From positions 1 to 24,650 of the forward strand of contig CABTZO010000012.1 of assembly GCA_902489335.1 (NCBI GenBank): 24,650 bases of DNA, given 5' to 3'. Each line of letters opens with the position of its first letter. The stretch's first letter is position 1. Of the stretch, positions 7,781 to 16,190 are shown piece by piece. A model generated the notes under the pieces. The model saw nothing but the letters and a program-made list of their open reading frames with translations, searched no databases and was not told the origin of the DNA. Source of the stretch: an uncultured Oscillospiraceae bacterium. GTDB lineage: Bacteria; Bacillota; Clostridia; Oscillospirales; Acutalibacteraceae. A program made the translations under genes and the position numbers.

Positions 7781-10030
7781 TCAATGTCTGGAAGTCGTAG
7801 CAGGTTTCGTCGTCTCTTTATCTTGTTCTTTTGTAGTTGGTTTAGCTTCATCTGCCGACTCTGTTGTAGTTTCCGGCGTTGCGGGTGCTCCGCCTTCGTC
7901 AGGAATAAAGTCCTTTTTATAATAACCGACCATGGTTCCTGATGTTGAATCTCCTTCTTTTACAAGCAGACCGGAACCGGGATAATAGTTTCTTTTCACA
8001 ACATCGGAAGGCATTTCAAACTTTTTCGAGGGGAGACCTCTTGAAATGGCATTAAGTGATAAGCCCAATAATTTTGCTGCGGTTGCAGAAGAACCGTCTA
8101 AAGGTTTCGGTTGATCATAACCGTACCAAACCGCACCAACATAATAAGGTGTTCCGCCTGCTCCCCATTTGTCTTTATTATCAGTTGTTGTTCCGGTTTT
8201 CATAAAAGTTTCAAATCCACTTACGCCACAACCTCTTGCTGTACCCCTTGAAACAACGGTTTGCAAAAGTTGGTTCATTATATAGGCTGTAGATTCGTCT
8301 ATAACTTTTTCTCCTTTAACGTTTTTATTTTCGAAATAAACTTTTTTACCCGAATGGTCGGTGACTTTTGTATAAATATAAGGTTTATAATACTCTCCAC
8401 CATTACCGAATACAGCATATGCGGCAGCCATTTCAAGAGTATTAACCCCTTTTGACATACCACCTACGCCCAATGAAGAAAGGTTTGCGTCTGAATCTTT
8501 GCCGTCTTTAATTAATGTAGAAAAATGAAATTTATTCACAAGAAAATTAAAAGAATTTCTTGTTCCGTAATTTAAAACCATTCTAACCGCAGATGTATTC
8601 AGTGAATCTTGAAGCGCATATTGAACGGTTACTTTTTTGTTTTCCGATCCGAAAGTGCCGTCATAGTTCTGTGGCCACTTTTCACCGTCTTTAGTGATAG
8701 CAAAATCCTGAATCATTTTTGAATAGTGTATTTTATTGCTTTGCAAATTCGGAGCATAAGCCGAAAGAGGCTTAATGGAAGAACCCGGTTGTCTCACAGA
8801 ATCGACAGAACGGTTAAGTCCCCTATTGACCGTTTTCGGACCTACTCCTCCGACCATTGCGACAATTTGTCCTTTATAGTCCATTATTGTAATTGCTGCC
8901 TGTGTTTGCTTTGAATAAATTCCTTTTCTATTCACAAAGATATCTTCAACTTTATTCTGAGCATCAACTTGGATTGTCGAATAAATCCTAAGTCCGCCAT
9001 AATATATTTTCTTAATGGCTTCCTGATTTGAGTATCCTGAATCCATAAAATCTTTAGTCAAATTATCGATAATATAGTCTACATAATAACTGTTTATTAC
9101 GGTATTGGTTACATTTTTGCTTTCTTTTAATTTTTCTCCCGAGAAGTTAAATTTTATATCATAACCTAGCATTTCTTTATATTGACTTTTAGAAATCAAA
9201 TGTTGCTTTTCCATTTGTTTTAAGCATTCACGCATACGCTTTTTATTGTTTTCGGGATTAATAATAGGATTGTAAAAAGTCGGAGCTTTTGTAATACTTG
9301 CCAAAACCGCTCCCTCGGCCGCGTTTAACTCACTTACATCCTTATTGAAGTATTTTTCCGCAGCAGTTTGGACTCCGTAACAACCGGATCCAAGAGGTAT
9401 GGTGTTGAGATAAGCTTCAAGAATCTTATCTTTATTGTAGTTTTTTTCAAGATTTAATGCCTGTAAAATTTCATGAGCTTTTCTCGAAATTATAACATCA
9501 TTTTCACCTGTTAAATTTTTTATAAGCTGTTGTGTAATAGTTGAGCCGCCTTGTGAAAGTCTGTGCTTGACTATAACACCGGATAACCTGATCCAGTCAA
9601 CGCCGCGATGATGACGAAATCTTTTGTCTTCAAGCGCAATAAAAGCATTCTGAACATCTTTCGGAATCTTATCCAAACTAACCCATTTTCTGTTCTCTTC
9701 TCCATGTAAAGAGGCTACCTCAACCGGTTTCCCCTCTTTATTCACTGCATATATGATACTTGTCTGATCCTGATTATTTTTATAATAATCAAGATTTATT
9801 TTAGAACTTCCAAATATATAGGCAAGAGAATAGATAGATGAAACGCTCGACACCAACACTGAAGTTATCAAAATAATTATCAGAATCGTAATTAAAACCC
9901 TTACAATAGGAGTTTTATTCATTAAAGATGCTGTAAAATCTCTATTTTTATTTGATTTTCTCTTTTTACTTTTATTCATTTGAATTGAAGAGCCGGAAGC
10001 TCTTTTTATAGTCTTATTGTTCTGATTCAT
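7781..10030 (-). CDS. Class A penicillin-binding protein (bifunctional glycosyltransferase/transpeptidase)
   Basis: Membrane enzyme that polymerises lipid II and cross-links peptidoglycan outside the cell. Numbered from ATG 10030 (749 residues; GGAGG upstream), it has a basic cytoplasmic N-terminus, one membrane segment near 41-73, and a GT51 domain with EDKRFRHHRGVDW (catalytic Glu134), GGSTITQQLIKNL and RKAHEILQALNLE. The transpeptidase domain has GSSIK (nucleophile Ser417, Lys420), SLN (476-478) and KTGT (611-614). The tail is low-complexity, rich in Thr, Glu and Lys, as in many clostridial PBP1 proteins. A longer start at 10087 would run into the promoter. It leads the pyrimidine operon, with only 10 bases before pyrC and no terminator, so wall synthesis and UMP synthesis may share one transcript. 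pbp1a/ponA identity is not certain beyond family level. Confidence 0.95.
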   Translation of the reverse strand: MNQNNKTIKRASGSSIQMNKSKKRKSNKNRDFTASLMNKTPIVRVLITILIIILITSVLVSSVSSIYSLAYIFGSSKINLDYYKNNQDQTSIIYAVNKEGKPVEVASLHGEENRKWVSLDKIPKDVQNAFIALEDKRFRHHRGVDWIRLSGVIVKHRLSQGGSTITQQLIKNLTGENDVIISRKAHEILQALNLEKNYNKDKILEAYLNTIPLGSGCYGVQTAAEKYFNKDVSELNAAEGAVLASITKAPTFYNPIINPENNKKRMRECLKQMEKQHLISKSQYKEMLGYDIKFNFSGEKLKESKNVTNTVINSYYVDYIIDNLTKDFMDSGYSNQEAIKKIYYGGLRIYSTIQVDAQNKVEDIFVNRKGIYSKQTQAAITIMDYKGQIVAMVGGVGPKTVNRGLNRSVDSVRQPGSSIKPLSAYAPNLQSNKIHYSKMIQDFAITKDGEKWPQNYDGTFGSENKKVTVQYALQDSLNTSAVRMVLNYGTRNSFNFLVNKFHFSTLIKDGKDSDANLSSLGVGGMSKGVNTLEMAAAYAVFGNGGEYYKPYIYTKVTDHSGKKVYFENKNVKGEKVIDESTAYIMNQLLQTVVSRGTARGCGVSGFETFMKTGTTTDNKDKWGAGGTPYYVGAVWYGYDQPKPLDGSSATAAKLLGLSLNAISRGLPSKKFEMPSDVVKRNYYPGSGLLVKEGDSTSGTMVGYYKKDFIPDEGGAPATPETTTESADEAKPTTKEQDKETTKPATTSRH

Positions 10031-10057
10031 TATTTCCTCCGAAATATACTGCGGATT

Positions 10058-10087
10058 ATTATACCACAAGATAATAAACTTCGTCAC
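10058..10087 (-). promoter_or_regulatory. Sigma-A-type promoter for the PBP-pyr-ruvX-helicase operon
   Basis: On the minus strand there is a -35-like GTGACG (10082-10087), an 18-base spacer and a perfect -10 TATAAT (10058-10063). The PBP start codon is 28 bases below the -10. The leader is too short for a PyrR-type attenuator. Matched by eye only. Confidence 0.6.
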
Positions 10088-10113
10088 CTAAATTAAACAT
10101 TATTTCAATGTCC

Positions 10114-10142
10114 TTGATTTTAAAACATAAAAATAATAAAAT
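10114..10142 (+). promoter_or_regulatory. Sigma-A-type promoter of the DivIVA/signal-peptidase-like gene
   Basis: -35 TTGATT (10114-10119), 17-base spacer, -10 TAAAAT (10137-10142). It stands about 30 bases before the TTG start at 10174 and is divergent from the PBP promoter. Matched by eye. Confidence 0.6.
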
Positions 10143-10173
10143 GAATATAAATATCTTGTTTTAGGGGGAAATT

Positions 10174-11496
10174 TTGGATAATAATTTATTTTCCAGATCA
10201 GAGAATGGTTATTCAGTAAATGAAGTTGAAAAATATCTTCTCTATCTTCAAACAAAATTTACTAAAGCTTCAATGCAAAATGAAGAATATAAAAAAAATG
10301 GTGCAAAATTATCAGAGGAAAATGATAAATTAAAACGGACCATTGAAGAGATGTCGGCTAAAAACAAGGAGCTTTACTCCGATTGTGTTAAATTTGCAAA
10401 ACGATTAAAAGAAAAGGATTTTGAGCAAGCACAGTTAAAGGAAAAACAAGCAGAGCTTGAAAAGGAACTTTCAGAGCAAAGAAATAAGGCAAATTCAATA
10501 GCCGATAAAATAGAAAAAGAAAATATTGAAAGACAAAAATTAACCGAAAGACAATCACAGCTCGAAGACGAGCTTGCAAAAGAAAGAGAAAAGTCAAATT
10601 TACTTGAAGATAAAATAAAGGCCGAAGAAGAATCCAGGGCCTCTGAAATTCTATTCCAAGATATAGATAAAAAACTCAATGATCAAATCTCTTTACAAAA
10701 TTCAGATCAAAATAATGAATCGAATTTTTCTGAAGAACCGATTATTGTTACTGATGAGATTTTAAAAAAGCAGAGTGAAATTAAACCGGACGAAAATGCA
10801 ACAAACAAACTCAGAGAACTTATATCATCAGAAAATAATTCAGAAGAATTAAATAACAATCTTGATATTCAAAAAAACATTAATTCTGATGCAGTTATTG
10901 ATCTTGATAATACCCCTGTTTCATCCAAATCAAACAAAGTTAAAAAAAGATTTTTGACCTTTTTACAAATTATTTTTTCCGTTATTTTTATTTTTATGGT
11001 TATCTTCGATGTGATAGTAGGTATTGTCTATTCAACCGAAAAAATGGACAGTAACAAATATGTTTTTCAACGCAAACTCTATGTTGTAAATTCAGATGAA
11101 TATAAACCGAAGTTAAACAATAAAGATTTACTTATTTTAAAAGTAAAATCAAAATCAGATATAAAAAAAGGAAAACTGGTATTATACGATAATAATCAGG
11201 ATGGCAAAAAAATCTTTGTTGTAGATAGCACAGAAAACTTCAGTAAAAATTCCACTTTTTCCATAAATTCCGTAAGAAATAACTCTGAAAAAACAACCTA
11301 TAATATTTTCTTCGGAGATACTTCGTTTATATCAACGGTTGAGTATGTAATACCAAAGGTTGGAAGTATTATGCAGTTTGCTGTTACAAATAAACTTTCA
11401 TTCATATTTCTAATTGTCCTGCTTACTCTGATCCCCTTCTTATTTATTTTGCTTATACCTGTATTAAAAAAAGATGTTAAGAAAAAAGCCGTTTAA
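10174..11496 (+). CDS. DivIVA-like coiled-coil protein fused to an inactive S26 signal-peptidase-like domain
   Basis: A 440-residue membrane protein that I do not recognise as a named family. Residues 5-25 (LFSRSENGYSVNEVEKYL) resemble the DivIVA/GpsB N-terminal membrane-targeting module. Residues about 30-170 are a charged coiled coil, 175-255 a polar linker, 260-287 a membrane segment, 288-407 an outside domain, and 408-431 a second membrane segment followed by a basic tail. The outside domain follows the order of SipW/archaeal-type signal peptidases: residues 306-321 match the SxMxPTLxxGD-L region, 329-338 match the 'IKxGDIVVY' strand, and 388-398 match 'V-x-IP-x-G'. The catalytic Ser position is Glu309 or Tyr310 and no His or Arg follows where HRI is expected (347-352), so it looks inactive. 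Start TTG at 10174, after AGGGGGAA. Role is unknown; a membrane-anchored septum or pole scaffold is inference. Confidence 0.7.
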   Translation: MDNNLFSRSENGYSVNEVEKYLLYLQTKFTKASMQNEEYKKNGAKLSEENDKLKRTIEEMSAKNKELYSDCVKFAKRLKEKDFEQAQLKEKQAELEKELSEQRNKANSIADKIEKENIERQKLTERQSQLEDELAKEREKSNLLEDKIKAEEESRASEILFQDIDKKLNDQISLQNSDQNNESNFSEEPIIVTDEILKKQSEIKPDENATNKLRELISSENNSEELNNNLDIQKNINSDAVIDLDNTPVSSKSNKVKKRFLTFLQIIFSVIFIFMVIFDVIVGIVYSTEKMDSNKYVFQRKLYVVNSDEYKPKLNNKDLLILKVKSKSDIKKGKLVLYDNNQDGKKIFVVDSTENFSKNSTFSINSVRNNSEKTTYNIFFGDTSFISTVEYVIPKVGSIMQFAVTNKLSFIFLIVLLTLIPFLFILLIPVLKKDVKKKAV

Positions 11497-11514
11497 TTTC
11501 AAACGGCTTTTTAT
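11484..11514 (+). terminator. Rho-independent terminator overlapping the stop codon
   Basis: Stem AAAAGCCGTTT pairs with AAACGGCTTTT around a six-base loop and runs into a T-rich tail. The upstream arm contains the last codons and the TAA of the DivIVA/signal-peptidase-like gene. Confidence 0.8.
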
Positions 11515-11586
11515 ACAAAATTATTAAAGTTTTCAGCATTAAATATGAACTATCTGTTAGATTTATAACAATTCATCGTTAAATTG

Positions 11587-11615
11587 TTGAAAAAAAACAC
11601 TCACAATGTTAGAAT
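11587..11615 (+). promoter_or_regulatory. Sigma-A-type promoter of the SDR dehydrogenase gene
   Basis: -35 TTGAAA (11587-11592), 17-base spacer, -10 TAGAAT (11610-11615). The gene has its own upstream and downstream terminators, so it is a single-gene transcript. The start ATG is preceded by a full AGGAGG near 11637-11642. Confidence 0.65.
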
Positions 11616-11652
11616 TACTATGTTTTATTACATATTAGGAGGTAATTAACTA

Positions 11653-13257
11653 ATGGCAAACAAATCAGTATTTATCACCGGTGCCTCAGGAACAATGGGA
11701 TGGGCTTCTTTCAAAGAAATCTACGACAGAAGACCTGATCTTGATATTAATGTTCTTCTCAGAGACAGTGAAAAGAACCGTAAATTGTTCGCACCATATT
11801 TAGGTGATGAAAGAGTCAAAATCGTGTGGGGCGATTTTGAAGATTACGACGCAATCAAAAAATGTGTTGATGGCACAAGCTATGTTCTCCACATCGGCGG
11901 ACTCGTTTCCCCGGCAGCAGACTATTGGCCGAAAAAAACTTTCAAAGTAAATACAACAGCTGCCGAATATATCGTTAAAGCTGTTAAAGCTCAAAAGAAT
12001 CCCGATGACATAATTGTTGTTTATATCGGAACTGTTGCTCAAACAGGTAACAGACCCGATCCGATTCACTGGGCAAGAACAGGCGATCCTATCAAGACAT
12101 CAATCTATGACCATTATGCTGTTTCAAAGACAATGGCTGAAGCTATTTTCGCTGAATCAGGACTTAAAAAATGGGTTTCAATGCGTCAATCAGGAATTTT
12201 ATATCCTGAAATAGTAAAGAACATAGATCCTATCATGTTCCACGTTCCGTTAAACGGAGTTTTAGAATGGGCTACTGTTGAGGACAGTGCTACACTCATG
12301 TGTAACGTATGTACTGATGATCTTCCCGATGATTTCTTCAGAAGATTCTACAACATTGGTTCAGGTCCTGACTACAGACTTACAAACTATGAATTTGAAG
12401 ACTATCTTCTCAACACAATCGGTATGGGTCATGACGCAACTAAGAAGCTCTTCTCACCAAATTGGTTTATTACAAAGAACTTCCACGGTCAATGGTATGC
12501 AGACTCTCAAGTGCTTGAAGATTATCTCCACTTCAGACACAACACTCCTGTTGACGCTTATTTCTCTCAAATTCTTGGTGCAGGCGTTCCCGGAGTTTAT
12601 AAACTTTCAGGTCTTGCAGCTAACCCGATAGGTAAATTCTTTATGAAGAGACTTGCTCTTGACAAGAGATTCGGTACTCTTACTTGGGTTAAGAATCAAG
12701 ATAAAAACAGACTTACTGCATTCTTCGGTTCTCTTGAAGATTACAATAAGATTCCGGATTCATGGGATAACTTCAAAATTTACAGACCTTCTGATGAACC
12801 TACATATCTTGATCATGGTTATGATGAAAAGAAAAAGACATCTGACCTTGATATCAACGATATGAAAAAGGCTGCTGAATTCCGTGGAGGCGAATGCTTG
12901 TCTAAGACAATGAAGAAAGGCGACCTTGGCACTCCGCTTCAGTGGAAATGTCAATTCGGACATGAATTTGAAATGTCACCCAACCTTGTTCTCAAGGGCG
13001 GTCATTGGTGTCCTGAATGTCTACCTCTTCCTTGGAACTATGATGAAATTGCTAAAGGAAATCCATTCTTTGCACAAGTATGGACTCCCGACCACGACAA
13101 AGATGAACATAATGTTTATGATTGGGATATTTATTCATCATATGATGAATTTGCAGGAAAACCGGAAGCTTTCAATGATGTAAATGACGTTCACGATAAA
13201 TACAAATACGGATTTACAGAAGCTGCAAGAGCAAAAGCTGCAAAAGAGAAAAAATAA
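11653..13257 (+). CDS. Extended SDR (NAD-dependent epimerase/dehydratase-like) with C-terminal zinc-binding domain
   Basis: A 534-residue protein; the substrate is not known. Residues 4-260 form an extended short-chain dehydrogenase/reductase: the nucleotide-binding motif GASGTMG at 10-16, an acidic residue in GDFED (60-64), and the catalytic Tyr155-x3-Lys159 in YAVSKTMAE. Thr127 stands where Ser is usual. After a linker unlike standard epimerases, residues about 405-456 form a compact zinc-binding module with Cys433, His437, Cys453 and Cys456 (WKCQFGH and HWCPEC), preceded by GGECLSK. This pattern resembles the DUF4379-type treble-clef repeats seen in nuclease-like proteins. A charged tail ends in KAAKEKK. 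Codons are skewed to CTT, AAC and TTC compared with the neighbours, which together with a perfect ribosome site and own promoter suggests high expression. It could be a sugar-nucleotide or hydroxysteroid dehydrogenase; neither is shown by the sequence. Confidence 0.85.
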   Translation: MANKSVFITGASGTMGWASFKEIYDRRPDLDINVLLRDSEKNRKLFAPYLGDERVKIVWGDFEDYDAIKKCVDGTSYVLHIGGLVSPAADYWPKKTFKVNTTAAEYIVKAVKAQKNPDDIIVVYIGTVAQTGNRPDPIHWARTGDPIKTSIYDHYAVSKTMAEAIFAESGLKKWVSMRQSGILYPEIVKNIDPIMFHVPLNGVLEWATVEDSATLMCNVCTDDLPDDFFRRFYNIGSGPDYRLTNYEFEDYLLNTIGMGHDATKKLFSPNWFITKNFHGQWYADSQVLEDYLHFRHNTPVDAYFSQILGAGVPGVYKLSGLAANPIGKFFMKRLALDKRFGTLTWVKNQDKNRLTAFFGSLEDYNKIPDSWDNFKIYRPSDEPTYLDHGYDEKKKTSDLDINDMKKAAEFRGGECLSKTMKKGDLGTPLQWKCQFGHEFEMSPNLVLKGGHWCPECLPLPWNYDEIAKGNPFFAQVWTPDHDKDEHNVYDWDIYSSYDEFAGKPEAFNDVNDVHDKYKYGFTEAARAKAAKEKK

Positions 13258-13271
13258 AATTAAAAATTTTA

Positions 13272-13306
13272 CAGCCTCAGTTTATAAACTGAGGCTGATT
13301 TTTTAT
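13272..13306 (+). terminator. Rho-independent terminator between convergent genes
   Basis: Perfect palindrome CAGCCTCAGTTT/AAACTGAGGCTG (13272-13297) followed by ATTTTTTAT on the plus strand. A weaker T-rich tail on the other strand could also serve the CNNM-type gene, which ends at 13325. Confidence 0.88.
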
Positions 13307-13324
13307 ATAAATTTATATTAATAT

Positions 13325-14530
13325 TTAATTGTTATCTGATTTTTCAACAATTATCTCAATTACACGCCTACCTTCAACCTTATTGACGGTAAATTTATGA
13401 CCTTCATAAAAGAAAACATCCCCTCTTTCAGGTATCTTTTCAATATTTCTTTGCACAAAAGCTCCTACTGTTCCAATGTCTTCATTATTTTTAATTGAAA
13501 TAAGTTCACACAAATCTTCAAAGGTCATAGAACATGCAATTTTATATATATCCTTTGCAAGTTCTTGATATTCAAATTCTATATCATCGTGTTCATCATA
13601 TATTTCTCCGACAAGTTCTTCTAAAATATCTTCCATCGTTATCATACCCATTGTTCCGCCAAATTCATCGGTAACAATCGCTATATGTAAATGTCTTCTC
13701 TGAAGAGCTTTTAATAGCACAGATATTTTCATCGTAGGGATAACAAAAATGAGTGGTTTTATTATATCAGTCACCTGTTTGTTCCCTTTAATTACATCAT
13801 TAAAAAGATCTTTCTGATGAACATATCCGATAATATTGTCTATCGTTTTAGAATATACCGGTATTCTGGAAAATTCACATTCATGAAATAAATCAATGTA
13901 TTCTTCGAGCGTCGATTCTTTTTCAATAGCTGTCATATCAACTCTTGGTGTTAAAATGTCCTCAGCCTTTTTATCATTGAATTCAATAACACTGTATATC
14001 AGCTGATTATCACCTATAGTTATACCGCCTTCATTTGTTGCTTCATCAACCATTGTAAGAAATTCACTCTCTGTAATCTTGCTGTCTTTATCAAGCGAAA
14101 AGATTTTACTTATTAGCTTTTTCAATAAATCAAAGACCATGTTTAAAGGCAATAAAATATACATAAACATTTTTATTGTCGGTAAAACAGCTTCAGCAAA
14201 TTTTTCCGGATATTCCTTTGCAAAACTTTTAGGAGTTATTTCGCCGAATATAAGTATAATAACAGTTAGAATAAGCGTTGAAAGGGTTGTCCCTATTTCA
14301 CCATAATTTCTTACAAATAAAACGGTAGATATTGAAGCAGCGGAAATATTTACAATATTATTTCCGATTAAAACAGTTGTGAGAACTCTGTCGTATTTAT
14401 TGTCATAAAGATCCAAAAGCTTAGCTGCACGATCTTTTCCATCTTTTATTTCAGATTTAAGTCTAATTCTGTTTATAGCGGAAAAAGCTGTTTCAGTTGC
14501 TGAAAAATATGCTGAAAATATAACGCACAA
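13325..14530 (-). CDS. CNNM/CorC-type membrane protein (DUF21, CBS pair, CorC_HlyC domain)
   Basis: Member of the hemolysin-C/CorC/CNNM family, linked to magnesium or other divalent-cation transport. Order seen: DUF21 transmembrane domain (about residues 1-150, with YFSATETAFSAINRIRLK and FGEITPKSFA), a pair of CBS domains (about 180-310, including the ILTPRVDM and MITMEDILEELVGEI segments), and a C-terminal CorC_HlyC domain ending in VIEIIVEKS. The coordinates use TTG 14530 (401 residues), the first usual start, but this cuts off most of the first membrane helix. The frame stays open to a TAG at 14579-14581 and would encode a typical start region (I-S-D-S-I-L-I-L-I-L) from ATT 14566 or 14563, next to AGAGGAAAGGTG and the stop of the upstream gene. 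Initiation at ATT by translational coupling is a real possibility. Confidence 0.88.
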   Translation of the reverse strand: MCVIFSAYFSATETAFSAINRIRLKSEIKDGKDRAAKLLDLYDNKYDRVLTTVLIGNNIVNISAASISTVLFVRNYGEIGTTLSTLILTVIILIFGEITPKSFAKEYPEKFAEAVLPTIKMFMYILLPLNMVFDLLKKLISKIFSLDKDSKITESEFLTMVDEATNEGGITIGDNQLIYSVIEFNDKKAEDILTPRVDMTAIEKESTLEEYIDLFHECEFSRIPVYSKTIDNIIGYVHQKDLFNDVIKGNKQVTDIIKPLIFVIPTMKISVLLKALQRRHLHIAIVTDEFGGTMGMITMEDILEELVGEIYDEHDDIEFEYQELAKDIYKIACSMTFEDLCELISIKNNEDIGTVGAFVQRNIEKIPERGDVFFYEGHKFTVNKVEGRRVIEIIVEKSDNN

Positions 14531-14567
14531 AATCAGAATTAAAATTAATATCGAGTCAGAAATAATA

Positions 14568-15986
14568 TCACCTTTCCTCTATATTGAATCCAATTTTTTT
14601 TACTTTATCAAATGCTTTATGTGCAACTTTTATTTCATCGACATAATAAGTCGGAGATAATTTTAATATAAGAACATAATAAATTGTAACTATCAACAAA
14701 TACGGAAACGGAGAAAAAATTCCCGGATTAACAAGAGACATAAGTTCAAGAAAAATATAAGAAATAAACAGTGTCAGCTTAAACAAAGATTTCCGATGTT
14801 GAATTATTACCTTTGCTCTTATAACAAATTGATACAAATAAGCTACAATTCCCAAAAGTCCCATACTCCCTATTATTTGAAATACGGAATTATGAGCCCA
14901 TGGTAGCGATCCCTTAACCGCGTCATAAATTTTCATATTTTTTTCATTGGCAATTCCGGCACCAAAAACCGGATTATTAATAAAGTCTTTTATAGCTTGT
15001 TTCCAAAGTCTGATTCTGGAAAGACTTTGTTTTGTATCCGAAAAACGATACATTGAGAAATATAGCACATTAAACCATTTTTCATAGGTTAAGGTTAAGA
15101 TTATTATAGCGACAGAAAAAATAAAAATTAATGTTTTTCTGCTTTCCTTTTCTAATGCAAAAATCGCCAAAAACAGGAACATAAATTCAAAAGTTCCAAA
15201 AAGAACTCCCCCTCTTGATCCCATAAGAAAAAGTGTAACAACATTAATGACGGGGATCAGAATATATAACTTATTTCTAAAAAACATATAGAATGAAAAA
15301 GGCATTGAAAGCATAATTAATGTAGAAGCATTATTTCTCCATTGCACGCTTATAACACCAAATCCTTGGTCAAACCTGTAAGCGTTCAAAACATATTCTT
15401 TCGCAAGTTCAAAAGCAATAAATAAAGACAACAAAATCATTGCATTTGCGAAATAGGATTCAAAATCATAGTCATGATTAGATTTTGTGATTTTTGAAAG
15501 TATCACATAAATTAAAAGCATTCCAAAACCGAGACCTATAATGTTTAAAATTGAAAAAGGCTGGAAATAATTTGATGGTTTGATGGTTCCAAGGCCGCCA
15601 AAAGTAACGGCAACGGAAGTAAATAACATTGCCGAAAAATATGAACCCCTTCCCATTACAACTTTTTCATGCGGTAAATTTCTATGATACAGTAAATAAT
15701 TTAACAGAAAACCTACACAAACCGGCACTACAAGTATAGGTGCAATATCAGTGAACAGATCTACTGAATTATAAAATTTCATTCCTATTGCCGTAATAAT
15801 TAAAAGCGGCATTATCAGCGCATAAAAATCTTCAGTTAAAATAAGAATTAAAGAACAGACATAAACAAAAAAAACAAGACCTGCCAAATCCTTGCCAAGA
15901 AAAACAAAGATTGCGGCGATCAAAAAATATAAGAATAACGAATATTCAGAAGTAAGAAATTTTCTAATAGAATCGAGTATATTCAA
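14568..15986 (-). CDS. O-antigen ligase/polymerase-like multi-pass membrane protein
   Basis: Polytopic membrane protein with about 10-12 hydrophobic segments and the Wzy_C/O-antigen-ligase signature: the loop SRIRLWKQAIKDFINNPVFG with GAGIAN, followed by AHN and GSMGLLG, in which the Arg and His residues are the expected catalytic ones. The family joins or polymerises glycans on undecaprenyl carriers at the outer face of the membrane; the glycan here is unknown. I chose TTG at 15986 (472 residues), preceded by AAAGGA at six to seven bases. Earlier starts at 16055 (TTG) and 16028 (ATG) lie inside the -35 and -10 elements of the likely promoter, so they would not be transcribed. No glycosyltransferases are adjacent. 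Its TGA lies beside the probable start of the CNNM-type gene. Confidence 0.82.
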   Translation of the reverse strand: MNILDSIRKFLTSEYSLFLYFLIAAIFVFLGKDLAGLVFFVYVCSLILILTEDFYALIMPLLIITAIGMKFYNSVDLFTDIAPILVVPVCVGFLLNYLLYHRNLPHEKVVMGRGSYFSAMLFTSVAVTFGGLGTIKPSNYFQPFSILNIIGLGFGMLLIYVILSKITKSNHDYDFESYFANAMILLSLFIAFELAKEYVLNAYRFDQGFGVISVQWRNNASTLIMLSMPFSFYMFFRNKLYILIPVINVVTLFLMGSRGGVLFGTFEFMFLFLAIFALEKESRKTLIFIFSVAIIILTLTYEKWFNVLYFSMYRFSDTKQSLSRIRLWKQAIKDFINNPVFGAGIANEKNMKIYDAVKGSLPWAHNSVFQIIGSMGLLGIVAYLYQFVIRAKVIIQHRKSLFKLTLFISYIFLELMSLVNPGIFSPFPYLLIVTIYYVLILKLSPTYYVDEIKVAHKAFDKVKKIGFNIEER

Positions 15987-16026
15987 ATGAATTCCTTTCA
16001 AAGCTTTATACCATCGTAGTATTAAC

Positions 16027-16055
16027 ATTTTATCAATTAAGATAATAAAAATCAA
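16027..16055 (-). promoter_or_regulatory. Sigma-A-type promoter of the ligase-CNNM operon
   Basis: On the minus strand: -35 TTGATT (16050-16055), 17-base spacer, -10 TAAAAT (16027-16032). Predicted transcription start is near 16020, which leaves a leader of about 34 bases before TTG 15986 and decides the start of that gene. Confidence 0.62.
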
Positions 16056-16190
16056 TCAATAGATTTTATGTTCAGAAATATGTTTTTCCAATTATACAAG
16101 CTTTTTAATAACTTGAGATTTTATTAACTATCAACTAAATTTTCATAAATCTAAATCATATAAAGCACTTTATTTTTATTTTGCATGTAT

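Noticed and set aside
7771..7851. N-terminal extension of PyrC by 27 residues
   Set aside because: It overlaps the PBP gene, is unlike the family, and ATG 7770 has a proper GAGG site and gives the expected zinc-ligand numbering.
10031..10173. PyrR attenuator or other riboswitch before the PBP-pyr operon
   Set aside because: The space below the -10 is only about 28 bases and contains no terminator-like hairpin.
10374..10679. Minus-strand frames inside the coiled-coil part of the 10174 gene
   Set aside because: Serine/leucine-rich shadows produced by the antisense of Lys/Glu codons.
15987..16055. Longer start of the ligase-like gene (TTG 16055 or ATG 16028)
   Set aside because: Both lie in the -35/-10 elements of the likely promoter; TTG 15986 has AAAGGA at the right distance.
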